Source: Acholeplasma oculi (GTDB lineage Bacteria; Bacillota_I; Bacilli_A; Acholeplasmatales; Acholeplasmataceae). Taken from it: 64,000 bases of DNA. The notes under the pieces are model-generated. The model did no database searches. It was not told the origin of the DNA and saw only the letters and a program-made list of their open reading frames with translations. The translations under genes and the position numbers were made by a program. Location: contig NZ_FUZK01000002.1 of the NCBI RefSeq assembly GCF_900166985.1, positions 248,001-312,000 of the forward strand, given 5' to 3'. Shown piece by piece: positions 8,146 to 17,068 of this stretch (positions are counted from its first letter, which is position 1; each line of letters opens with the position of its first letter).

Positions 8146-8514
8146 TTACTCCTCTTTTCCAATCTTTTTTATTAACCAGTCTTTAACCAGTAAACGGTCA
8201 CTGATAAATCCTGACCCTTCAAACTTAAGTATTAAGGGTATTTGGTAAAGAGCTTCAATTTTCTCTCCTGCTTTACCAAAATTTTCTCCCCAGTTTTTAT
8301 TACCCGATACAGCAACACCAACGACTAAATTGTGATATTGATCTAGAAACGTTTTTGTTGTTTGTGGTATGTCACCAAAGTTGATGGATCTTGTAACTAA
8401 AAGAATGGGTTTATCATGTGTATATTCATATAACTTAATGTGAACGGATGGAAATCCTAAGTTGGATGCAAACCTTTTTGTTTGACCTGTTAAACTATCA
8501 TATACAATAAGCAT
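8146..8514 (-). CDS. nrdI: NrdI flavodoxin-like activator of class Ib RNR
   Basis: NrdI is a flavodoxin-like protein that gives NrdF the oxidant needed to form its Mn-tyrosyl cofactor. The 122 residues begin with YDSLTGQTKRFA (FMN phosphate loop) and contain GVAVSGNKNWGENF, the diagnostic NrdI segment. It sits between the class III activase and nrdE in one operon. Confidence 0.9.
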   Translation of the reverse strand: MLIVYDSLTGQTKRFASNLGFPSVHIKLYEYTHDKPILLVTRSINFGDIPQTTKTFLDQYHNLVVGVAVSGNKNWGENFGKAGEKIEALYQIPLILKFEGSGFISDRLLVKDWLIKKIGKEE

Positions 8515-8529
8515 CCCTAAACCCTCTTT

Positions 8530-9045
8530 CTAATCTTTAATCTCTACAACTCTACCTAAACGTTTTGTTTCTTTTAAATCAATAACGCGTTGATTTTCAC
8601 TGCCTCTCCATAATAGGTTTAAATTTTTTAAACCTATGACGAAGGGTCCATCAATTAATATGTCTGCAGATTCTAATATTAAATCAATGGTAGTATCTTC
8701 TTTTTTCTTTAGTGCATCATATGTAAACCCACTATAGATATTAACATCTAACCCATCCGCTTTTGCAAGCTTTATAAGTTCATATACTGCATCTTTTTGA
8801 ATAAATGGTTCTCCACCACTAATTGTAATTCCTGTAAGGAGTGGATTTTTTTTCCACTCTTTACGGATTTCTGATAACTCTATTAAGTGTCCACCTTCTA
8901 AATCATGTGTACCTGGGTTATGACACCCTACACATCTTAGTGGACAACCTTGAGTAAAAACTACAAATCTTAAACCATAACCATCGACAATAGAATCTTG
9001 GATAAAATCATTCACTCTAAGTTTAGGAGTGGAAGTGTTTAACAC
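8530..9045 (-). CDS. nrdG: anaerobic RNR activase, radical SAM
   Basis: NrdG uses an iron-sulphur cluster and S-adenosylmethionine to place the glycyl radical on NrdD. The cluster motif CPLRCVGC follows FTQG, and ISGGEPF is the SAM-binding loop. A TTG at 9054 also opens the frame, but AAGGAAG ends right against it. The GTG at 9045 has that same site nine bases upstream and is preferred, giving 171 residues. Either start overlaps the 3' end of nrdD by 20-30 bases, which implies coupling. Confidence 0.9.
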   Translation of the reverse strand: MLNTSTPKLRVNDFIQDSIVDGYGLRFVVFTQGCPLRCVGCHNPGTHDLEGGHLIELSEIRKEWKKNPLLTGITISGGEPFIQKDAVYELIKLAKADGLDVNIYSGFTYDALKKKEDTTIDLILESADILIDGPFVIGLKNLNLLWRGSENQRVIDLKETKRLGRVVEIKD

Positions 9046-11311
9046 GTTCTTCAACTTCCTTCTTCTTAGCGTTATTGAATCGATCTAAGGTACCCACTAA
9101 GTAGCCGGTAATTCTTCTGATTCTGTCAAATGGTTCATCAGCTGTTTCTTTACGTCCACATTTTGGACATTCATCATTAATAATTCCAACATATTTACAT
9201 TTAGGATCAAAATCAACGGAGTGATTAATTGAACCATAACCAATACCTTTTTCCGCCATATGTTTAATAATGGTTTCAAATGCATCAATATTCTTAGATG
9301 GGTCTCCATCTAATTCAATATAGGATATATGACCACCATTGGTTAATGCATGATACGGAGCCTCTATATCAATCTTATGGAATGCAAGTGTTGGGTAATA
9401 TACCGGTACATGGAATGAATTTGTATAAAACTCATGATCTGTTACACCTTCAATTACACCAAATCGTTTTCTATCCATTGCAACAAATCGACCTGATAAT
9501 CCTTCTGCTGGGGTTGCAATGAGTGAGAAGTTTAATTTATATTGGTTTGCAAGATCATCAATTCTTTTTCTCATAAATCCAATAATTTCTAAACCTAATT
9601 GTTGTGCCTCATCACTTTCACCATGGTGTTTACCAATAAGTGTTTTAAGTGTTTCAGCAAGACCGATAAATCCAATAGCAAGTGAACCATGTTGGATCAC
9701 TTTTTCTATTTCATCTTGTGTATCTAATGTATCACTATCAATCCAAACACCTTGACCCATTAAGAATGGAAAGTTATACACATGTTGTTTCTTTTGGATA
9801 TCAAATCTTTCAAGTAATTGCTCACAGACTAAGTCAATGGTATCACTTAATGATTTAAAGAATACTTCCTTAGACTTAGACTGTATCGCAAGTCTTGGAA
9901 GATTGATACTAGTAAAACTTAAATTACCACGACCTGTAACAATTTCTCTTGTTGGGTCATAGACATTACCAATCACTCTTGTACGACATCCCATATAAGC
10001 TATTTCAGTATCGACTTGTCCGTCTTTATAATACTGTAAATTAAATGGAGCATCTAAGAATGAGAAGTTTGGAAATAATCTTTTAGCGGATGTTTCCATA
10101 GAAAGTTTAAATAAATCATAGTTAATCTCACCTGGATTAAAGTTAACACCTTTTTTAACTTTAAAGATTTGTATTGGGAATATCGGTGTTTCACCACTTC
10201 CTAATCCCTTCTTTGTAGCTTCTAAAATAGATTTAACAACTAATCGACCTTCTTCACTCGTATCCGTTCCATAATTAATGGATGAAAATGGTACTTGAGC
10301 TCCAGCTCTTGAGTGCATGGTGTTTAAGTTATGTATTAAGCTTTCCATTGCTTGATAGGTATCACGTTCTGTTTCTTTAGTTGCTTCCTTTGTTGTAAAA
10401 CTTAACACTTTATTAAAAGTATTTTCATCTTCTATAAAAGGTTTAAGATAGGTGTTATAGGAATCATCTAAATACTTAGGAACAAAACCATTTTCATTTT
10501 TGATTGTATCTAAAACGTCTGCTGCTGATACATTTAAATCAAACATATCCAAAGCTTTTTGAAGGTTATTTCTAAAGTGTCTAACATATGTTTTTCTAAC
10601 ACCGATGGCCATATCATAATCAAACTTAGGAATGGATTGTCCACCATGTTGATCATTTTGATTCGACTGTATTGCAATACATGCAAGTGCTGCATAGGTT
10701 TTAATGTCTTGTGGTTCTCTTAATGAACCATGACCTGTTTGAAATCCACCTGTAAATAATTTTGTTAAATCGATTTGACAACAAGTCATTGTAAGTGTTA
10801 AGAAATCTAAATCATGAATGTGGATTAAACCCTCATCGTGTGCTTTGGCATGTCTTGGGTTTAAGACAAACATTTTATTAAATTCTTTAGCACCTTCACT
10901 ACCATATTTAAGCATAGCTCCCATTGGAGTATCCCCATTAATATTGGCATTTTCACGCTTTAAATCGCTTTCTGTAGACTTCGAGAAGGCAATATCATGA
11001 AAAGTTTTCATTAATCTGGTATTGCGGTCTCTAACCTTATTTCTATCCTCACGGTATAAAATATAAGCTTTAGCTACATCACTATAATTCAGTCTTATTA
11101 ATGAACGTTCTACCTCATCTTGAATATCTTCAACGGTAGGAATTTCATTTTTAAAACGCTTATCAATTCCTCTTAATGCTTCGCTTGTCACCTCATCTGC
11201 TTTTTTAGAGTCTTTATTTAAAGCAATAAATGCTTTAACAACCGCCTCACTTATCTTTTCTGGATTAAATCTTACGATTCTACCATCTCTTTTTTTAATT
11301 TTTTCTACCAT
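9023..11311 (-). CDS. nrdD: anaerobic (class III) ribonucleoside-triphosphate reductase
   Basis: The enzyme makes dNTPs without oxygen. From the start at 11311 the protein has 762 residues: an ATP-cone at 1-90 (KRDGRIVRFNPEKI), the barrel core, a zinc site CKYVGI...ECPKC near the C terminus, and the glycyl-radical loop RITGYLVG. The frame opens 66 bases further upstream, but the ATG at 11311 has AAAGGGGT at correct spacing and begins the conserved MVEKIKKRDGR. It is the first gene of the six-gene nrd operon. Confidence 0.93.
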   Translation of the reverse strand: MVEKIKKRDGRIVRFNPEKISEAVVKAFIALNKDSKKADEVTSEALRGIDKRFKNEIPTVEDIQDEVERSLIRLNYSDVAKAYILYREDRNKVRDRNTRLMKTFHDIAFSKSTESDLKRENANINGDTPMGAMLKYGSEGAKEFNKMFVLNPRHAKAHDEGLIHIHDLDFLTLTMTCCQIDLTKLFTGGFQTGHGSLREPQDIKTYAALACIAIQSNQNDQHGGQSIPKFDYDMAIGVRKTYVRHFRNNLQKALDMFDLNVSAADVLDTIKNENGFVPKYLDDSYNTYLKPFIEDENTFNKVLSFTTKEATKETERDTYQAMESLIHNLNTMHSRAGAQVPFSSINYGTDTSEEGRLVVKSILEATKKGLGSGETPIFPIQIFKVKKGVNFNPGEINYDLFKLSMETSAKRLFPNFSFLDAPFNLQYYKDGQVDTEIAYMGCRTRVIGNVYDPTREIVTGRGNLSFTSINLPRLAIQSKSKEVFFKSLSDTIDLVCEQLLERFDIQKKQHVYNFPFLMGQGVWIDSDTLDTQDEIEKVIQHGSLAIGFIGLAETLKTLIGKHHGESDEAQQLGLEIIGFMRKRIDDLANQYKLNFSLIATPAEGLSGRFVAMDRKRFGVIEGVTDHEFYTNSFHVPVYYPTLAFHKIDIEAPYHALTNGGHISYIELDGDPSKNIDAFETIIKHMAEKGIGYGSINHSVDFDPKCKYVGIINDECPKCGRKETADEPFDRIRRITGYLVGTLDRFNNAKKKEVEERVKHFHS

Positions 11312-11420
11312 GGTTCTTACCCCTTTCACATATTGTTTAGAACTACTAATCGATGTTAGGGCATAGTGATCCATCAAAAAAAATTAAAACCAAATTTGAT
11401 GAAATCCTATACCTGATGTT

Positions 11421-11461
11421 CGAAGTATTTGTATTCTATACGAAGTACAAGTGTTTTGCAA
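11421..11461 (-). promoter_or_regulatory. nrd operon promoter with direct-repeat operator
   Basis: On the minus strand TTGCAA (11461-11456), a 17-base spacer and TAGAAT (11438-11433) form a good sigma-A promoter 120 bases before nrdD. The heptamer TACTTCG occurs twice exactly 20 bp apart, at 11447-11441 inside the spacer and at 11427-11421 just after the -10 box. Two helical turns between repeats suggests a dimeric regulator bound on one face. They do not look like the palindromic NrdR boxes known elsewhere. Confidence 0.5.
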
Positions 11462-11880
11462 CTCATATAAATATGTAAATGCTTACAGTTATTTTCATAA
11501 AAAATTTACTTGTTTTTGTTGATTCTTTGTGCATCCTAAATGAAAGAAAAAGATGAAAGTTTTTAGGTAACTTTCATCTTTTTATGCATCGTTAAATTTC
11601 GACTTGTTTGAAGCCATTGAACTGTGTTTTTATACATATATTCTACAAACATCCGCTTGATGTTTTCATACAAATCGGATATTAATCTAAAATAATAAAT
11701 TTTTGTTAATTATAAATTTATTATAAATAGATTGTTCTTTATAAAATAACTTCTTTATTTATAAAATCAATTCTATTCTATCTTACTTAGCTATCTACCT
11801 GATTTTAATGGTTCATAGTTAATGAGGTTATATTTTATTACACCTATTAGGTTGCTTTTCTTATATAGAAATACTAATCT
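11462..11880. other. gene-free AT-rich interval with one symmetric hairpin
   Basis: No supported gene is seen. 11548-11584 is a symmetric terminator: GATGAAAGTT and AACTTTCATC pair and are flanked by A5 and T6, so it works in both directions. It lies between the membrane protein at 11881 and the nrd promoter and would stop read-through into nrdD. The rest (11590-11880) is very AT-rich and shows nothing more. Confidence 0.6.
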
Positions 11881-12210
11881 CTATAAAGGTATAATGATTC
11901 TCGCTTCAATCATAAATTTAAAGATCATGTATATACTAAATACTAAACCTGTAGGTATAACTGATGCGATCGCCATAACAGCTAAATTTAAGCTGTCTGG
12001 TTTTCTTATATAGTGTTTAATCGATTGGTATCCTAAAAATATAGACGATAATACGAGTGCCGCCATTAAAGATGAAACAACATTGATACTTTCCTCAAAT
12101 CTATTTTGATACATTTGAATGGATATGTAAACATTTATTCCATAAACCAATATGGATAACCCTAAAAATTTGATGTGTTTACGGTTATATAGTTCATTCC
12201 AAATATTCAT
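11881..12210 (-). CDS. small membrane protein, three helices
   Basis: This 109-residue protein has hydrophobic helices at about 15-33, 42-60 and 76-98, separated by a basic loop (YQSIKHYIRKP). I recognise no family. AAGGAGGTGA lies eight bases before the ATG, one of the strongest ribosome sites in the window, so the gene is real. It stands between the serine hydrolase gene and the nrd operon, all leftward. Confidence 0.7.
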   Translation of the reverse strand: MNIWNELYNRKHIKFLGLSILVYGINVYISIQMYQNRFEESINVVSSLMAALVLSSIFLGYQSIKHYIRKPDSLNLAVMAIASVIPTGLVFSIYMIFKFMIEARIIIPL

Positions 12211-12240
12211 ATATATTTCACCTCCTTAACATAAATTTAA

Positions 12241-12263
12241 GAGTCAAGATGTTCTCCTGACTC
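12241..12263 (-). terminator. weak hairpin after the serine hydrolase gene
   Basis: GAGTCA and TGACTC pair (12241-12246 with 12258-12263) and are followed on the minus strand by TTAAATTT. The stem is short, so termination is probably partial. Confidence 0.35.
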
Positions 12264-12281
12264 ATCATTATAGATTTAATT

Positions 12282-13634
12282 TTAAATACTTGTAACCTTA
12301 AATCCACCAACTAAGAAATTACCGCTTGTTTTATATTCAAGTTCTAAGGTGTTACCGATAAACCTAAAGTAATAATCTGAGATAATTGGCGTTTCTACAT
12401 AAAGTACTTGCAGTTTAAGTAAATCCTTTTCCACCCAACTCGCATTTACAAAATGAGGTTGTTCTGTAAAATAAAAATCTTTAGGTGCATAGCTCTTTCC
12501 AAATGTATCTTGTTTCTGGTTATAATTAAATTCGTTTTTTCTTAAATCCTGATACGTTAATATCACACCGTGATGGTTAAACTCTACTTCCTTAATCTTT
12601 AATGGATTGTCCTTTAATGTATAGGACTGATTCAGAGGTACTTTAAAGTCCTTCATATCAATTTTAAATGTTAAAGTTTTTAAATACTGATCTAACGCAT
12701 CTGGGCTAGCTTTTACAACTGGTTCTTCATTAAAATGCTTATAAATCATTTCATATAAATATTCATAATCTGTATAACGCATTGTCGTGATGATTGCTAA
12801 TCCTTTATATATTACAACAACCTGTCCAAATGCACCATCTGCACGGTAGCTTAGATTTGGGGAAACATGGAACTGAAATCCATATTGAAACCCAATGGAT
12901 TTTGTTCCAGGGTTTCCTACATAATCTTGTTTAATGGCTTGTGGACTGGTTGCTAAATCTAAATACGCTTTAGAGATATATTGAACTCCTTTAACATTTC
13001 CATGATTTAATAAGAGTTGTCCGAGTTTTGTTAAACCAATTTCATCTATACTTAACCCATACCCACCAAATGTTATACCTTCGTTTGCTCTTGCAAACTT
13101 AAAATTATATATACCTATTGGTTTTAATAAATTCTCTTCTAAATAATCTTCAACTAAAACGCCTGTTGCTTCTGTGAATATTGCACTTAACATGTGTGTT
13201 GAAAGTGAGTGATAATGATAATGTGTGCCAGGTGTATATTTGACGGTTTGACTTAAATAATACGTTCTAAAATCATTCGATTCAATCATCTTATAAATGT
13301 TTTCATCTACCACACCTGAAGTCATGGTTAATAGGTGTCTAATGGTTATATCCTTCATTTTAGAGTCTAAATCTTTAGGTGCATAAGCACCCAAATACTT
13401 CATAATGGAGTCATCCAGTTGGATGAGTCCTTTATCATAGATCATTCCAATAGCTAGTGAGACAAACGACTTTGTTACAGAAAATACTAATTGCTTACCA
13501 TTTTTAATATAAGGTTCTTTTTTGAAATTAAATAAGATGTTATCTTTGTTTGCTACGGTTAAACTAATTAAACTTTGACTCGGGTTTTTCTCAATATCTT
13601 GTATAAACCCATAAACGCTTGATGTAATGTCCAT
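12282..13634 (-). CDS. beta-lactamase-fold serine hydrolase
   Basis: The 450-residue protein belongs to the Pfam beta-lactamase (class C/esterase) family. The nucleophile motif is SVTK at 52-55, and a Tyr-x-Ser equivalent (YHS) lies near residue 137. The last 150 residues form a beta-rich C-terminal domain as in many such hydrolases. No signal peptide is seen, so it is probably cytoplasmic. In a wall-less organism it would act as an esterase or peptidase rather than on peptidoglycan. Its AAGGAAGG ribosome site is buried in the terminator hairpin of the phosphate operon. Confidence 0.8.
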   Translation of the reverse strand: MDITSSVYGFIQDIEKNPSQSLISLTVANKDNILFNFKKEPYIKNGKQLVFSVTKSFVSLAIGMIYDKGLIQLDDSIMKYLGAYAPKDLDSKMKDITIRHLLTMTSGVVDENIYKMIESNDFRTYYLSQTVKYTPGTHYHYHSLSTHMLSAIFTEATGVLVEDYLEENLLKPIGIYNFKFARANEGITFGGYGLSIDEIGLTKLGQLLLNHGNVKGVQYISKAYLDLATSPQAIKQDYVGNPGTKSIGFQYGFQFHVSPNLSYRADGAFGQVVVIYKGLAIITTMRYTDYEYLYEMIYKHFNEEPVVKASPDALDQYLKTLTFKIDMKDFKVPLNQSYTLKDNPLKIKEVEFNHHGVILTYQDLRKNEFNYNQKQDTFGKSYAPKDFYFTEQPHFVNASWVEKDLLKLQVLYVETPIISDYYFRFIGNTLELEYKTSGNFLVGGFKVTSI

Positions 13635-13688
13635 AAAAAAAATACCTTCCTTATGATTATCTTATCATAAGATAAAGGTATTTTCTAT
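13631..13688 (-). terminator. pho operon terminator covering the next gene's ribosome site
   Basis: On the minus strand AAAATACCTT pairs with AAGGTATTTT and then runs into more T, with a smaller inner hairpin. The 3' arm contains the AAGGAAGG site of the serine hydrolase gene, whose ATG follows the T run directly. Read-through transcripts would carry a masked ribosome site. Confidence 0.65.
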
Positions 13689-13691
13689 GCA

Positions 13692-14933
13692 TTACAACAA
13701 GATTATAAATTTTGTAAACTCATTTTCAACAGACTCAACCGATATATTTCCGTGATACTTATTGACAATATGCTTTACAATCGATAATCCTAGTCCTGTA
13801 CCTGGAATTCTTCTAAATTGATTTACTCGATAAAATCTTTCAAATATTCGGTCCATTTCATCTTTCGGAATCCCTAGTCCACTATCTTTAATGATTATTT
13901 CTGTTTGATTCATCTTTTTCTTTAATTGAATCCAAATAGAACCTTGTTCTTTATTATACTTAATTGCATTTTCAATAATATTTTTAAATAGCTTTTCAAT
14001 ATCTCTTTTATCTGCTTCTATGGATGCATCTTCTAAATCTAAATATACTTTTATATCTTTTTTCTTAATGGGTTCTTCTAGTGTTTGAATCGTATCTAGT
14101 ATCACTTCTTTAAAACTAATACTTTCAAGCGGTGTTTCTGTAAATGTTTCTAACCTGCTAAGCATTAACATATCATCCACAAAGGAAGACATATCATCTG
14201 CTAAATCAACCATTTTAGCAGATACTTCTTTTGTTTCATTGCCAGTAATGACTTGTTCCTTAATGAGTTCTGCATATCCTTTTAATATCGTAATTGGTGT
14301 TTTTAATTCATGACCTGCATAACTAAAGAAATCTCTTTTAATGTTTTGTAGCTGAATTTTTTCTGTTAAATCGTCTAAAACAACTAATACATATATTTGT
14401 TGATGATCCGTTGTGGGTATAGCAGAAACTTGAATATTTTTATTATATAGTATATGATTTAAAATACTTTTTTCTTTTGTCTTAAAGGTTTCTTCTATTT
14501 GATCTTTGACTTGTTGATTTCTAATCCATATGGCATAATTTTTAGAATCACTATCTGTGACTTGTAGTATCTTTTTAAATACAGCATTCATAAAAAGTAT
14601 TTCTTTTTTATCATTCAGTAACAACATACCTTGGCCTGTGAAACTGGTTATTAAATGAATCTGTTTATCCTTTTGAATCAATTCATTTTTTAAAATATGG
14701 ATTTGATAATCTCTTTCTTTTAATAATCTTTGAGGTTGTATCAAATCTATGAGTTGTTTTTGGTATTCTAAATAAAGTGCATAAATTAAGAGCAATGTTA
14801 CTGTTAAGAATATAAAGTATATCCATATATTTTCAATTCGAGGACTCATCATCTGATAAACCAAAAAAAACAATGTAACATCCAGTCCCATATATAAGGC
14901 GAATCTGATAAACATTCTTTTTTGGTTTGGCAT
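13692..14933 (-). CDS. phoR: phosphate sensor histidine kinase
   Basis: The 413-residue protein has two N-terminal helices (about 8-27 and 35-55), a coiled region, a PAS domain (about 95-190) and a complete kinase core. His208 in GHELKTP is the phospho-acceptor; the N box is NAIKYNK, and the nucleotide loops are DSGLGIP and GTGLGLS. It partners the response regulator encoded 17 bases upstream and is the last gene of the phosphate operon. Confidence 0.9.
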   Translation of the reverse strand: MPNQKRMFIRFALYMGLDVTLFFLVYQMMSPRIENIWIYFIFLTVTLLLIYALYLEYQKQLIDLIQPQRLLKERDYQIHILKNELIQKDKQIHLITSFTGQGMLLLNDKKEILFMNAVFKKILQVTDSDSKNYAIWIRNQQVKDQIEETFKTKEKSILNHILYNKNIQVSAIPTTDHQQIYVLVVLDDLTEKIQLQNIKRDFFSYAGHELKTPITILKGYAELIKEQVITGNETKEVSAKMVDLADDMSSFVDDMLMLSRLETFTETPLESISFKEVILDTIQTLEEPIKKKDIKVYLDLEDASIEADKRDIEKLFKNIIENAIKYNKEQGSIWIQLKKKMNQTEIIIKDSGLGIPKDEMDRIFERFYRVNQFRRIPGTGLGLSIVKHIVNKYHGNISVESVENEFTKFIILL

Positions 14934-14950
14934 ATGATCCTCCTTGATTT

Positions 14951-15610
14951 TTATGCACTACTTAAAATATATCCTACACCACGAACGGTTTTAATTTTAG
15001 GTTCTGCATTAGAAATCTTTTGACGAAGCGATTTAATATGCATATCAAGTGTTCTGGTTTCTATGCTTAAATCCATTTGCCATACTTCGTTAAATAAGAG
15101 TTCTTTGGTGACAATTTTCTCATCATTTTTCATGAGTAAATAAAGTATTTCAAATTCTTTGGATGTTAAATTAATGAGTTCATCATTAATATAACATTTA
15201 AATTCATCTCTATGTATCGATAGATTACCTTTATGGATAATACGTTTAGCACTTGATTTTCTTAAATGTGCATGGATTCTTGAAGTTAACTCAAGAATTC
15301 CAAAAGGTTTGGTCATATAATCGTCTGCACCCATATCGAGTGCTTTAACCTTATCCATCTCACTACCTAAGGCAGATAACATGATGATGGGTGTTTCTTT
15401 ATAAAAGGTTCTAATTTTCGCTAGACAATCAAAACCAGACATATCGGGTAACATAATGTCCATAATGATTAAATCAGGCGTCAAGCGTTCAATCGCCTTT
15501 AACAATGCTTCTGCTCTTTCAAAACCTTTATATTGATATCCAGCATTTTGAATCGTTTTTTCTATGATATATCCAATCTGTGGATCATCTTCTAAAAAAT
15601 ATACAATCAT
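14951..15610 (-). CDS. phoP: OmpR/PhoB-family response regulator
   Basis: The protein has 219 residues: a receiver domain with phospho-acceptor Asp51 (LIIMDIMLPDMSG) and a winged-helix DNA-binding domain (about 125-217). It lies in the pst operon next to its sensor kinase, so it should bind the four-repeat Pho box before pstS. The name phoP follows Gram-positive usage; phoB would be equivalent. Confidence 0.9.
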   Translation of the reverse strand: MIVYFLEDDPQIGYIIEKTIQNAGYQYKGFERAEALLKAIERLTPDLIIMDIMLPDMSGFDCLAKIRTFYKETPIIMLSALGSEMDKVKALDMGADDYMTKPFGILELTSRIHAHLRKSSAKRIIHKGNLSIHRDEFKCYINDELINLTSKEFEILYLLMKNDEKIVTKELLFNEVWQMDLSIETRTLDMHIKSLRQKISNAEPKIKTVRGVGYILSSA

Positions 15611-15620
15611 GTCTTTTCTC

Positions 15621-16292
15621 CTAAAATAATGGTGTTGATTTATGTTCTCCAGTAATAATAAAGATTGTCCATTCTGCTAAGTTTACAGCATGGTCAGCGA
15701 TACGTTCCATATATTTAGCAACCATAATAACGGATACCGCATATTCTGATACAATTGTTTCTCCTTTAATTTGTTCTGTCACAGATTTCATAACATCATC
15801 AAATTGATTGTCTACTATATCATCATCCTTAATCACTTGTTGAGCAAGTGCTAAGTCTTGTTTAACAAATGCATTAATCGCGTTTAACACCATTTGATAA
15901 GCACTCTCACTCATCATGGTTGTTTTAGGTAATAATCTTTGATTCTTTAATTCTCCAATATGCAATGTTTGTTCTGCAATATCTGCTGCATGGTCTCCGA
16001 TGCGTTCTAAATCTGTAATTAGTTTTAAAATACCTGTAACCATGCGAAGATCATGTGCATAAGGTTGTTCTTTCCAAATTAAACGTAGTGCACTTTTAGA
16101 AATATCTTCTTCTAGTTTATCTACTTCCTCATCTAATTTTATCAAACTTGCTGCCTTTTTAACATTATTTGTTTTAAAAGCTAGAAAAGCTTCATTAATA
16201 TTATTTAAAACCATATCCGCCATCGTTACAACTTCAGCTTTTAACGATTCGATTGCTTTTAATAAAGATGCTCTTAATGCTGACATATACAT
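15621..16292 (-). CDS. phoU: phosphate uptake regulator PhoU
   Basis: PhoU links the Pst transporter to the sensor kinase and damps signalling when phosphate is plentiful. The 223 residues form the typical two three-helix bundles with metal-binding repeats (DLERIGDHAADIAE and YMERIADHAVNLAE). It follows pstB by 11 bases. Confidence 0.93.
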   Translation of the reverse strand: MYMSALRASLLKAIESLKAEVVTMADMVLNNINEAFLAFKTNNVKKAASLIKLDEEVDKLEEDISKSALRLIWKEQPYAHDLRMVTGILKLITDLERIGDHAADIAEQTLHIGELKNQRLLPKTTMMSESAYQMVLNAINAFVKQDLALAQQVIKDDDIVDNQFDDVMKSVTEQIKGETIVSEYAVSVIMVAKYMERIADHAVNLAEWTIFIITGEHKSTPLF

Positions 16293-16303
16293 ATCCTCCC
16301 TTG

Positions 16304-17068
16304 TTAACTGAATTTACCAGTTACATAATCCTCTGTTTGTTGTTTTGATGGGTTTGTAAATATCTTCTCAGTTTCATTATACTCGATTAATTCACCTAAG
16401 TAGAAAAAAGCTGTTTTATCTGAAATTCTTGCTGCTTGTTGCATGTTATGTGTCACAATCACGATGGTGTATTCTTTTTTAAGTTCTAAAATCAGTTCTT
16501 CTATTTTTAAGGTTGCAATCGGGTCTAATGCAGAAGTTGGTTCATCCATCAATATAACGTCTGGCTTCATCGCAAGTGCTCTTGCGATACAAAGACGTTG
16601 TTGTTGGCCACCAGATAATGCAAGTGCAGAGTCATGAATTCTATCCATCACTTCCTCATATAAGGCTGCCTTTTTTAGAGAATCTTCAACGATTCTATCT
16701 AATTCCTCACGCTTTTTAATCCCTTGACATCTAGGACCATATGCAATATTGTCATAGATGCTCATTGGAAATGGATTGGGTTTTTGGAAAACCATACCTA
16801 CATTTTTTCTAAGTTTATAAATATCAATATCTTTATGATAAATATTTTCATGGTGATATTTCACTTGACCTTCAATTCTACAATTTTCAATTAAATCATT
16901 CATGCGATTTAACGTTCTTAAAAATGTAGATTTCCCACATCCAGATGGTCCTATTAATGCAACAATCTCTTTTTCACCGATTGTTATATTAATATCTTTT
17001 AATGCCTTTGTTTCTCCGTATAAGAGATTTAAATGTTCTACTTCAAATAATTTTTTATCTGTATTCAT
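16304..17068 (-). CDS. pstB: phosphate ABC transporter ATPase
   Basis: The 254-residue ABC ATPase carries Walker [10 protein letters not shown], signature LSGGQQQR, Walker B VILMDEP and the H-loop THNMQQA. The segment [14 protein letters not shown] is typical of PstB. Its stop codon overlaps the neighbouring gene junction with pstA by one base. Confidence 0.95.
   Translation of the reverse strand: MNTDKKLFEVEHLNLLYGETKALKDINITIGEKEIVALIGPSGCGKSTFLRTLNRMNDLIENCRIEGQVKYHHENIYHKDIDIYKLRKNVGMVFQKPNPFPMSIYDNIAYGPRCQGIKKREELDRIVEDSLKKAALYEEVMDRIHDSALALSGGQQQRLCIARALAMKPDVILMDEPTSALDPIATLKIEELILELKKEYTIVIVTHNMQQAARISDKTAFFYLGELIEYNETEKIFTNPSKQQTEDYVTGKFS

Noticed and set aside
9097-9522. Overlapping frames on both strands within nrdD
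   Set aside because: They are shadows of the strongly supported nrdD frame and encode no recognisable protein.
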